From positions 2,112,001-2,176,000 of the forward strand of contig NZ_JNIS01000001.1 in the NCBI RefSeq assembly GCF_000702625.1: 64,000 nt of DNA, written 5' to 3'. Origin of the DNA: Exiguobacterium oxidotolerans JCM 12280 (GTDB lineage: Bacteria; Bacillota; Bacilli; Exiguobacteriales; Exiguobacteriaceae). Position numbers and translations under genes: made by a program. Below are positions 15,943 through 22,367 of the stretch, one piece after another. A model generated the notes under the pieces. It did not search any database and was not told where the DNA came from. It saw only the letters and a program-made list of their open reading frames with translations. How positions within the stretch are numbered: the stretch's first letter is position 1; each line of letters starts with the position of its first letter.

Positions 15943-17309
15943 TCTAAATTAGGCGAGAATACGCCCACTTCTAAACGATTCGGGTGAAACCCTAGTGAAA
16001 GTGGGAGATGAATCGTCCCCTTCTCTTTCGGGTATACTCCTTTGTAAGGAGGTGAACATCATGCCGACACACAAGGCCTACAAATTCAGAATACACCCGA
16101 CAAAAGAGCAGGAAATCCTGATTGCGAAGACGATCGGTTGTTCGCGCTTCGTCTTCAACCACTTCTTAGCGAAGTGGGATGAGACGTATAAAGCGACAGG
16201 TAAAGGACTATCCTACGGGTCTTGTTCGAAAGAACTCCCGGTGTTGAAGCAGGCGTTCGACTGGTTGAAAGAAGTCGATAGCACGTCTGTGCAGACGAGC
16301 GTCAAGCATCTTGCCGATGCCTTTGACCGCTTCTTCAAGAAGCAGAACGAACGGCCTCGCTTCAAGTCAAAGCGTAACCTCGTTCAATCGTACAAGACGA
16401 ACATTCAAGGGAAATCTCAACTTCCCGAAGTCTCTATAATTGGCAACAAGTTAAAACTCCCGAAGTTGAAATGGGTCCGTTTCGCTAATTCGAGGCAGGT
16501 CGTCGGACGCATCTTGAACGCGACCATCCGGCGTAACGCTTCAGGAAAATACTTCGTCTCCCTGCTCGTCGAGCAGGAGAGCAACGAAATGCCGAAGACG
16601 GGCTCATCCGTCGGCGTCGATGTCGGGTTGAAGCACTTCGCCATCCTGTCGGACGGCACGGTGTACAAGAATGACTGTTACTTCCGTTCGCTTGAGAAAA
16701 AGCTGGCGCGCGAGCAACGCAAGCTTTCTCGTCGTCAACGGTTGGCCTTGGACAAGAAAGGAAAACTTTCCGAGGCGAAGAACTATCAGAAGCAGAAGCG
16801 GAAGGTCGCCCGCATCCACGAGAAGATCGCCAACAAGCGAACCGATTTCCTGCACAAGGTATCGACCGAGATCGTCAAAAACCACGACGTCATCGGCATC
16901 GAGACCTTGCAAGTGAAGAACATGCAGAAGAATCGCAAGTTAAGCAAGTCCATCTCCGAGGTCAGTTGGTCGGAGTTCTTCCGCATGCTCGGATACAAGG
17001 CGGAATGGTACGGGAAGACCATCGTGAAAGTCGGCAAGACCTTCGCCTCTAGTCAACTGTGCTCCAGTTGCGGGCATCAACACAAAGACGTGAAACATCT
17101 TGGCTTGCGTGAATGGACATGCCCGAGTTGCGGGATCCATCACGACCGGGATGTGAACGCAGGATTGAATCTTAAACAAGAAGCTGAACGCCTCTTAGCT
17201 TCTTCAACCGTCGGGACGACGGGGTTAGCCTGATCAGGTTTCGACCGTTAGGTCGGATCACTCAGGAATCCTCCACCTCTAAGCGAAGCGTAGGTGGAGG
17301 TAGTTCAAT
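15943..17309 (+). mobile_element. IS200/IS605-type element carrying only tnpB (IS1341-like)
   Basis: The right end is fixed at 17309, because a second copy at 18659-18798 matches up to the same TTCAAT and then diverges. The left end is near 15943, just after TTTAT, because TTTATCTAAATTAG-CGAGAAT recurs at 63304. Left-end hairpins (CCCACTT/AAGTGGG around GGGT/ACCC, 15964-16005) and a right-end hairpin (CCTCCACCT/AGGTGGAGG, 17270-17300) are visible. No tnpA transposase is present, so mobility would need a Y1 transposase in trans. The TTTAT at the left border would be the target-adjacent motif by analogy with known elements. Confidence 0.85.
16061..17233 (+). CDS. tnpB: RNA-guided endonuclease TnpB
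   Basis: The 390-aa protein is full length. The N-terminal part ([20 protein letters not shown]) is the helix-turn-helix/wedge region. The RuvC residues are D187 (VGVDVGL), E281 (GIETLQ) and D364 ([10 protein letters not shown]), and a zinc ribbon uses C334, C337, C354 and C357 (LCSSCGH, WTCPSCG). All catalytic residues are kept, so it should be active as a guide-RNA-directed DNA nuclease. GGAGG lies 8 nt before ATG. The 3' end of the gene also encodes the omegaRNA scaffold. GC content is higher than in its neighbours, consistent with transfer. Confidence 0.95.
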   Translation: MPTHKAYKFRIHPTKEQEILIAKTIGCSRFVFNHFLAKWDETYKATGKGLSYGSCSKELPVLKQAFDWLKEVDSTSVQTSVKHLADAFDRFFKKQNERPRFKSKRNLVQSYKTNIQGKSQLPEVSIIGNKLKLPKLKWVRFANSRQVVGRILNATIRRNASGKYFVSLLVEQESNEMPKTGSSVGVDVGLKHFAILSDGTVYKNDCYFRSLEKKLAREQRKLSRRQRLALDKKGKLSEAKNYQKQKRKVARIHEKIANKRTDFLHKVSTEIVKNHDVIGIETLQVKNMQKNRKLSKSISEVSWSEFFRMLGYKAEWYGKTIVKVGKTFASSQLCSSCGHQHKDVKHLGLREWTCPSCGIHHDRDVNAGLNLKQEAERLLASSTVGTTGLA

Positions 17310-17326
17310 ATTACTCACTTATTGTT
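17165..17326 (+). ncRNA. Putative omegaRNA (right-end RNA) with guide
   Basis: In TnpB elements the guide RNA overlaps the tnpB 3' end and the right end, and its guide is the host sequence just outside. Here the scaffold would cover several hairpins (CGTCGGGACGACG, CGACCGTTAGGTCG, CCTCCACCT/AGGTGGAGG) ending TTCAAT at 17309, with a guide starting ATTACTCACTTATTG. The bounds are approximate; the call rests on homology of arrangement and on conservation of the same segment in the 18.7-kb remnant. Confidence 0.6.
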
Positions 17327-17465
17327 CAGTGACTGTGCAATCCGTACATTCGGACTGGTAAGATTCGCATTGTTCATCCATCTCTTTTCCACAGGTAGCA
17401 CAAGTTTTTGCAGGGAGTTGACGATAAAATTCAGCAGATGTCTCTTGGTAAAGTGGCTGTTCCAT
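17319..17465 (-). CDS. YhfH-like small zinc-ribbon protein, 48 aa
   Basis: ATG at 17465 follows GGAGGAG by 6 nt, and the translated protein starts MEQPLYQETSAEFYRQLP. It has a CATCGKE and ECTDC pair, a four-Cys knuckle like the small YhfH proteins of Bacilli, with the typical Glu-rich spacer between. It probably binds zinc; no function is known. A clear SigA promoter (17521-17549) and a palindrome at its transcription start suggest regulated expression. The IS right end lies only 9 nt after its stop codon, separating it from its old terminator. Confidence 0.75.
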   Translation of the reverse strand: MEQPLYQETSAEFYRQLPAKTCATCGKEMDEQCESYQSECTDCTVTEQ

Positions 17466-17493
17466 TTGTATCTCCTCCTAATGGTGATCAATG

Positions 17494-17513
17494 TGTATAC
17501 AACGTTGTTTATA
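17494..17513. promoter_or_regulatory. Candidate operator between the YhfH-like and nitroreductase genes
   Basis: ACAACGTTGT (17499-17508) is a perfect 10-bp palindrome extended by TAT/ATA arms. It lies just downstream of the -10 of the minus-strand promoter, where a repressor would block transcription. The regulator is unknown. Confidence 0.45.
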
Positions 17514-17520
17514 TAACCTT

Positions 17521-17549
17521 ATTGTATTAGTACAGATGTTTAAAGTCAA
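17521..17549 (-). promoter_or_regulatory. SigA promoter of the YhfH-like gene
   Basis: On the minus strand TTGACT and TACAAT are separated by exactly 17 nt, a near-consensus promoter about 55 nt before the start codon. Confidence 0.75.
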
Positions 17550-17657
17550 TAATTGTTTTATAACAGATGAAGTTAAGTAAGTCTTGTCGTATGACAGTCG
17601 GGAAACAGGATGATACGATATCAAAGTAAATTAGATACTATTAAGGGGGATTACATC

Positions 17658-18284
17658 ATGAACCAAACTTTTTCAGAAACACTGCAAACATTGAATGAAC
17701 GACGTTCTGTTCGTCATTATGATGCGTCATTTACATTAACGGAAACGGAAGTAAAAGAATTAATCGAATTAACAACAGCTGCACCAAGTGCTTGGAACTT
17801 ACAGCATTGGCATTTTGTTGCCTTTCATTCAGAAGAATCCAAACAACAGCTCGCACCGATCGCTTACAATCAACCAGCCATTACGTCTTCTTCAGTCGTC
17901 ATCGCCGTGCTTGGTGATACGCAAGCAAACCGTAATTACAATCCGGTGTATGGACCGGCTGTCGAAGCGGGCGGGATGACGGAAGAATTATTCGACTCAA
18001 TCAAAGGGCAAGTAGAAGGTGCTTACCAAAGTGCTGCATACGGCCGTGACGCGGCAATGTCGAATGCCAGCTTAGCTGCGATGCAATTGATGCTCGTGGC
18101 AGAAGCGAAAGGGCTCTCGACGCTTGCGATGGGCGGTTTCGATCATCAAGTATTCGCCGATACGTTCATTACGGAAGAACGTTTTGTACCTGTTATGTTG
18201 ATTGCTGTTGGTAAAGCTGTTGAAGATGCGAAAAAACGCCCGGCACTTCGTTTACCAGTTGATCAAGTAACGACTATTTTATAA
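17658..18284 (+). CDS. Nitroreductase family protein (YodC/MhqN-like)
   Basis: The 208-aa flavoprotein begins with NERRSVRHYD, the FMN-phosphate-binding motif of the nitroreductase family, followed by TTAAPSAWNLQHWHF and LAMGGFD. Bacillus relatives (YodC, MhqN) are FMN-dependent NAD(P)H oxidoreductases induced by quinones and electrophiles. AGGGGGA precedes ATG 17658 by 7 nt; the frame is open 48 nt upstream but lacks a good site. It is divergent from the YhfH-like gene. The substrate is not known. Confidence 0.88.
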   Translation: MNQTFSETLQTLNERRSVRHYDASFTLTETEVKELIELTTAAPSAWNLQHWHFVAFHSEESKQQLAPIAYNQPAITSSSVVIAVLGDTQANRNYNPVYGPAVEAGGMTEELFDSIKGQVEGAYQSAAYGRDAAMSNASLAAMQLMLVAEAKGLSTLAMGGFDHQVFADTFITEERFVPVMLIAVGKAVEDAKKRPALRLPVDQVTTIL

Positions 18285-18290
18285 AAACAA

Positions 18291-18437
18291 AAGGCTGACT
18301 CGAAAGTCAATCTCTCACAGACAAGTGTGGTGGATTTAACATCTGCCATACTTGTCTTGTTTAAAAGGAATCACGCGACTCCGATCGAAAAGTGCGTGAG
18401 AAAAATGATTCCTTTTTGAGTCAGCCCGATTGTTTTT
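18291..18437 (+). terminator. Terminator with an expanded, multi-hairpin loop
   Basis: Outer arms GGCTGACTC (18293) and GAGTCAGCC (18418) are separated by about 116 nt. Inside are two complete hairpins: AGACAAGT/ACTTGTCT (18319-18357) and AAAGGAATCA/TGATTCCTTT (18364-18415). A short terminator with the same GGCTGACT arms, lacking the insert, occurs at 7678. The tail ATTGTTTTT is T-rich. Confidence 0.65.
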
Positions 18438-18469
18438 AGCGAATTTTTTATTTTTTTTACGGAAACTAC

Positions 18470-18498
18470 TTGCCAGCTGTTTAGTTTCTTGCTATATT
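18470..18498 (+). promoter_or_regulatory. Promoter of the first tRNA-Val gene
   Basis: TTGCCA and TATATT are spaced by 17 nt, with the tRNA starting about 38 nt after the -10. Confidence 0.75.
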
Positions 18499-18536
18499 AA
18501 TAAATGTCCTAGCAAGTACATAACGTACTGCATCAT

Positions 18537-18609
18537 GATTCTGTAGCTCAGCTGGGAGAGCGCTACCTTGACAGGGTAGAGGTCGCTGGTTCGAGCCCAG
18601 TCAGAATCA
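18537..18609 (+). tRNA. tRNA-Val (anticodon GAC)
   Basis: The 73-nt cloverleaf has acceptor GATTCTG/CAGAATC, D arm GCTC...GAGC, anticodon stem CTACC/GGTAG with loop TTGACAG (anticodon GAC), and T arm GCTGG/CCAGT with TTCGAGC. The discriminator is A and CCA is not encoded. It is identical to the copy at 25642. Confidence 0.95.
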
Positions 18610-18613
18610 TACC

Positions 18614-18652
18614 AAAAGTCCCGTTCATCATTTGATGAACGGGACTTTTTTA
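18614..18652 (+). terminator. Terminator after the first tRNA-Val
   Basis: AAAAGTCCCGTTCATCA and TGATGAACGGGACTTTT pair perfectly around TT and a T-run follows. Confidence 0.85.
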
Positions 18653-18658
18653 GTTTAT

Positions 18659-18798
18659 TCTTAAACAAGAAGCTGAACGCCTCTTAGCTTCTTCAACCGT
18701 CGGGACGACGGGGTTAGCCTGATCAATTTTCGACCGTTAGGTCGGATCACTCAGGAATTCTCCACCTTTAAGCGAAGCGTAGGTGGAGGTAGTTCAAT
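18659..18798 (+). mobile_element. Remnant of a second IS copy: tnpB tail plus right end/omegaRNA
   Basis: These 140 bp match the end of the intact element (17170-17309) with only four substitutions and end at the same TTCAAT. The rest of the element, including the left end and nearly all of tnpB, is missing; the join to the tRNA terminator is at about 18659. The RNA scaffold seems complete, so it could still give an omegaRNA whose guide starts GGAATCTGTTTGGGG. Confidence 0.88.
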
Positions 18799-18967
18799 GG
18801 AATCTGTTTGGGGTTATGAAAATATGCTTGAACCTCGAACCGTTGATTCGCATATTCGGCATGTCCGAGAAAAATTACGCGACGCGGGATTTCCGATTGA
18901 ACGGTATTTAGAGACGGTTCGGGGAATCGGTTATCGGTTAACTGATTACCCGGATTGGTCAACATAA
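18797..18967 (+). pseudogene. C-terminal fragment of an OmpR/PhoB-type response regulator
   Basis: From ATG 18797 the 56 residues include RTVDSHIRHVREKLRD and ETVRGIGYRL, the recognition helix and wing of the OmpR-type DNA-binding domain. The receiver domain and the first part of the winged helix are missing, replaced by the IS remnant, so this is a gene broken by insertion and deletion. By chance the IS end supplies GGTGGAGG about 9 nt before the ATG, so a short DNA-binding peptide could be translated. The stop lies 11 nt before the phosphatase gene, suggesting they once formed an operon. Confidence 0.85.
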
Positions 18968-18978
18968 GGGGGAATATC

Positions 18979-19530
18979 ATGACGACTATCTATCTTGTGC
19001 GCCATGCGCATTCAACGTATTCGACCGATGAACGAAATCGGCCGTTATCGACGCAAGGAAAGCAAGATGCCGAAGCATTAGTTTCAGTGTTTCAAAATAT
19101 TGCAGTAGATCATGTGTATACGAGTCCATACAAGCGAGCACGTGAAACAGTTCAACCTTTAGCAGCAAATCGGGGGCTCGCTGTTAAGGAACAACCAAAT
19201 TTCGCGGAGCGAGTGCTCGCTCCAGGAGCCTTGGCTGATTTTCAAGAAGCAGTCCGTGTCGTTTGGGAACATCCGGATGATAATCCGTACGGTGGTGAGT
19301 CGAATCAAGTGGCGACAGAACGTGTCGTTGCGAGTACGATCGAGTTACTGCGGACACATCAAGACGAGGTGCTTGTCATCGGAACACATGGAAACATCAT
19401 GGCCTTATTGATGCAGCATTTTGATGCGCAGTATGACTATGCCTTTTGGCAAACGTTACCGATGCCAGCGGTGTACCGACTCGACTTCGAAGGCGAATGC
19501 TATAGCGGAAGTCGGCAAGTAACAAGGTGA
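18979..19530 (+). CDS. Histidine phosphatase family protein
   Basis: The 183-aa protein has the phosphohistidine motif LVRHAHST near residue 5, SPYKRARETVQPL and the second catalytic histidine in IGTHGNIMA, all in the normal order for the phosphoglycerate-mutase-like superfamily. It is a cytoplasmic phosphatase of unknown substrate. AAGGGGGA precedes ATG 18979. It follows a broken response-regulator gene, which has probably removed its original promoter. Confidence 0.9.
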   Translation: MTTIYLVRHAHSTYSTDERNRPLSTQGKQDAEALVSVFQNIAVDHVYTSPYKRARETVQPLAANRGLAVKEQPNFAERVLAPGALADFQEAVRVVWEHPDDNPYGGESNQVATERVVASTIELLRTHQDEVLVIGTHGNIMALLMQHFDAQYDYAFWQTLPMPAVYRLDFEGECYSGSRQVTR

Positions 19531-19533
19531 ACT

Positions 19534-19585
19534 AAAAGAGGCAGTGACTTCCGTGTACGTACCGGAAATCACTGCCTCTTTTGTA
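19534..19585 (+). terminator. Bidirectional terminator between the phosphatase and carotenoid genes
   Basis: AAAAGAGGCAGTGA and TCACTGCCTCTTTT pair, with an inner TTCCG/CGGAA stem; both strands end in T-runs. Confidence 0.85.
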
Positions 19586-19596
19586 TAGGGTCACAC

Positions 19597-21087
19597 TTAG
19601 ACGTTGACGGCGCCTTCATGTTTCTTAATCAAGTCTGCCGTCAGTTGGCCGGACAATGTGACCATCGGCACACCGCCACCTGGGTGCGTCGAACCACCGA
19701 CGAAGTAAAGTCCCTCGTACAGGTCACTTTTCGAAGGAATCTTAAAGCCGCCGTTCTTTTTCCGGTCTGCAGCGACACCGTAAATCGAACCGCCATTCGG
19801 TCCATAGAGTGATTGTAAGTCTTCCGGTGTAAAACGATATTCGAATTCAATCGAATCGCGTAAACCGTCTAGCCCCATCCGTTCGAGTTTATCGAGGACG
19901 ACTTCGCGATACGCATCCCAATCGGTTTTACCATCTGGATTTTTCGTAAGTGGAGGTACGTGCGTCAAAACGAATAGATTGTCTTTTCCTTCCGGTGCTT
20001 GTGAAGCATCAGATTTCGACGAGACACCAACATAAATCGTTGGGTCTTCAGGTGGTACACCATCCTTGAACATTTGTGCAAATTCGCGTTCTGGATCTTC
20101 CGAGAAGAAGAAGTTATGATGTTTTAATGATTCGTATTCACGGTTGACTCCGAGTAACAAGACAAGACCAGAAACAGAAGGGACAAACGAATCATTTAAC
20201 TTTTTAGCTTGTTTGCCTGCTTTTTTGTCCGGAACCAGGTTTTGGTAAGTCGGAATGACCTCAAGATTCGAGACGACGACGTCAGCCGGGTAAAACGTAC
20301 CGTCTTTAGTCTCGACTCCGACTGCGCGTTTTCCTTCGACGACGACACGTTCAACCGGACTGTTGACGTGAACAGTGACACGCAATTCGTCAAGCAATGC
20401 TTGCATCGCTTCGGCAATCTTGTACATACCGCCTTTGACGTAGTAAATCCCGATTCCCATCTGGACATAAATCATTTGGTTGAAGACAGCAGGTGCTTCA
20501 TATGGATTAGAACCGACATACATCACCATGTAATTAAACAATTGCTCGAGATGTTTGTTATTCAAATGTTTTTTTGTTCCGCTCGCAACTGTATTCAACG
20601 GATCCATCTTAAGTAACTCGGACATCGTATGGTATTTCTTTAAATCTTTTAAATCTTCAAGACTATATTTATAAAAGCTATCTAAACACAGGTCATACAT
20701 TTTTTTAGAGTAACTGAAGAGTTCAACGAAATCGGCTTGATCCGAAACTTTTTTAAATTCATCGAGCATGCCAGGTAAGTCACCTTTGACGTCGAGTTCT
20801 GTCCCGTCTTCGAAAAACGTCCGCCATTGGGGTTCAATCCGTTCGATTTCTAAGTAGTCTTCGAGGCGACGATGCACGCTTGAGAAAAGTTGTTCGAGGA
20901 CCCAAGGCATCGTTAAGATAGAAGGACCTGTATCAAACGTAAATCCTTTACCACTTCGTTGATTCAACTTACCACCGACATTGCCGTTCTGCTCGAGCAT
21001 CGTGACGGCATAACCGTCTCCTGCGAGACGAATCGCTGCTGACATTCCTGCTAAACCTGCTCCGACAACCACTGCTTGTTTTTTCAA
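19597..21087 (-). CDS. Carotenoid desaturase/oxidase of the CrtN/CrtP family
   Basis: The 496-aa FAD protein starts KKQAVVVGAGLAGMSAAIRL (dinucleotide-binding fold) with GGKLNQRSGKGFTFDTGPSI and ends GLYFVGGSTHPGGGVPMV, the bacterial phytoene-desaturase signature. In Bacilli such proteins either desaturate diapophytoene (CrtN) or oxidise diaponeurosporene (CrtP/CrtNb); the exact step cannot be decided by eye. A GTG at 21096 is 2 nt from AAGGAG, so TTG 21087 with 11 nt is more likely. It sits 22 nt after an ICMT-like gene, probably in one operon making an orange or yellow pigment. Confidence 0.87.
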   Translation of the reverse strand: MKKQAVVVGAGLAGMSAAIRLAGDGYAVTMLEQNGNVGGKLNQRSGKGFTFDTGPSILTMPWVLEQLFSSVHRRLEDYLEIERIEPQWRTFFEDGTELDVKGDLPGMLDEFKKVSDQADFVELFSYSKKMYDLCLDSFYKYSLEDLKDLKKYHTMSELLKMDPLNTVASGTKKHLNNKHLEQLFNYMVMYVGSNPYEAPAVFNQMIYVQMGIGIYYVKGGMYKIAEAMQALLDELRVTVHVNSPVERVVVEGKRAVGVETKDGTFYPADVVVSNLEVIPTYQNLVPDKKAGKQAKKLNDSFVPSVSGLVLLLGVNREYESLKHHNFFFSEDPEREFAQMFKDGVPPEDPTIYVGVSSKSDASQAPEGKDNLFVLTHVPPLTKNPDGKTDWDAYREVVLDKLERMGLDGLRDSIEFEYRFTPEDLQSLYGPNGGSIYGVAADRKKNGGFKIPSKSDLYEGLYFVGGSTHPGGGVPMVTLSGQLTADLIKKHEGAVNV

Positions 21088-21109
21088 TAGAATCACTTCT
21101 CCTTATTTC

Positions 21110-21655
21110 TTAGTAAATGAAAGGAATCAAACGTTTTCGTGTCGTCGCCCACTCTGTATAAGCTGGACCGAAACCTGCCGTGAGTAATGCTTCTTCAATC
21201 CGAATCCGGTGACGTAACATGAAGAACATGACGGTTCCCGCACCTAGCGTTACGAATCCGTTTCCGAAGAAGAGTGGAAAACCGATCGTGATAAATAATA
21301 GTCCGGTATAGAGTGGGTGACGTAATGTCCGGTACGGACCTGTACTGACGAGGCGATCACCAGTATTGACGGTGACATGTCGCGTGAATTGTTGCTTCAA
21401 ATGGAGAATACCCCAGTAGCGTAAAAACACGCCACCTCCTAAACAACTCAAACCGAGCACTTTCCAAAAAACATGTTGATTGGTGTTACTGAACAGTAAC
21501 GAAAACAAAATCGAGAGAGACAAGGTCAATAAAATCAAATAAAAACTTCGTTGTTCAGCGTATGGAGATGGTTCTTTTTGACGATTTCGAAAGAGAAACA
21601 ACTCGAGTAGCCAAAAGAGTGATACGAGGATGAAGGCATAATCTAAAATAGACAT
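21110..21655 (-). CDS. Isoprenylcysteine carboxyl methyltransferase (ICMT)-like membrane protein
   Basis: The 181-aa protein has about four to five membrane segments and the C-terminal methyltransferase signature STGPYRTLRHPLYTGLLF followed by RIRIEEALL, as in ICMT/PEMT-type enzymes that use S-adenosylmethionine at the membrane. Bacteria lack prenylated CAAX proteins, so a lipid, quinone or carotenoid substrate is more likely. Adjacency to the carotenoid oxidase suggests carotenoid methylation, as inference. AAGGGGC is 9 nt from ATG 21655; an upstream ATG in frame lacks a site. Confidence 0.82.
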   Translation of the reverse strand: MSILDYAFILVSLFWLLELFLFRNRQKEPSPYAEQRSFYLILLTLSLSILFSLLFSNTNQHVFWKVLGLSCLGGGVFLRYWGILHLKQQFTRHVTVNTGDRLVSTGPYRTLRHPLYTGLLFITIGFPLFFGNGFVTLGAGTVMFFMLRHRIRIEEALLTAGFGPAYTEWATTRKRLIPFIY

Positions 21656-21844
21656 CACAGATTCGCCCCTTACATGATTCATTATTTAGAAAAAGCAGAT
21701 ACGTTACTATTTACCCAAAGTGTTAGGATTTCAATCGTCCAATAGTCGATTGAATGTTTTAGATGGTATAAAAAATGGTAAATAATGATGTATCATTCAT
21801 TGGTCAGCCGTCACGAGCCGTCTTATACGAAAGAGGTGGAAGTT

Positions 21845-22321
21845 TTGGCTAAAAAAGATGAGAAGCATCATATCATTACCTTTACCTTTGAAGAGGAAGC
21901 AACATCTTATCAAGTGTTCAGTGAACTGAAAAAATACCATGCGAATGGTCAAGTCGATTTTGAGCAAATCGCGATTATTAAACGAAGCGAGAATGGAGCA
22001 TTTTCGTTTGAGGATGCCGTTGATTTAAGTGGTTCGAATAAAGCATTTAAAGGTTCACTGATTGGGATGGCAGTCGGGATACTGGGCGGGCCGTTTGGAA
22101 TTTTGCTCGGTTCGATGACAGGAATGCTGATTGGTGGATCAAAAGAATTAAAAGAAAATCAAGCGATTCAAGAGACGTTCAAACGGACGTTAGGGGTTAT
22201 ACCACCTGGGAAAACAGGAGTGATCGCGATTGGTGAAGAATTTGAACCGTCAGTGCTCGACGGGTTAGTCGCAAAACATAACGGAACGATTGAACGAACC
22301 GATGAATACCTTGAAAAATAA
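21845..22321 (+). CDS. DUF1269-like membrane-associated protein
   Basis: The protein of about 158 aa has a soluble N-terminal half (HHIITFTFEEEATSYQVFSELK) and a glycine-rich hydrophobic hairpin (KGSLIGMAVGILGGPFGILL, then GSMTGMLIGGSKE), like proteins annotated as DUF1269. Function is unknown. The start is most likely TTG 21845, 5 nt after AGAGGTGG; two ATG codons at 21785-21790 have no ribosome binding site. It is convergent with the SwrC gene and they share a terminator. Confidence 0.65.
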   Translation: MAKKDEKHHIITFTFEEEATSYQVFSELKKYHANGQVDFEQIAIIKRSENGAFSFEDAVDLSGSNKAFKGSLIGMAVGILGGPFGILLGSMTGMLIGGSKELKENQAIQETFKRTLGVIPPGKTGVIAIGEEFEPSVLDGLVAKHNGTIERTDEYLEK

Positions 22322-22333
22322 TAAAATTAAGAG

Positions 22334-22366
22334 AAAACCCTTCTCGCACATGCGAGAAGGGTTTTT
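22334..22366 (+). terminator. Bidirectional terminator between the DUF1269-like and swrC genes
   Basis: AAAACCCTTCTCGCA and TGCGAGAAGGGTTTT form a 15-bp perfect stem with a 2-nt loop. Confidence 0.88.
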
Positions 22367-22367
22367 G

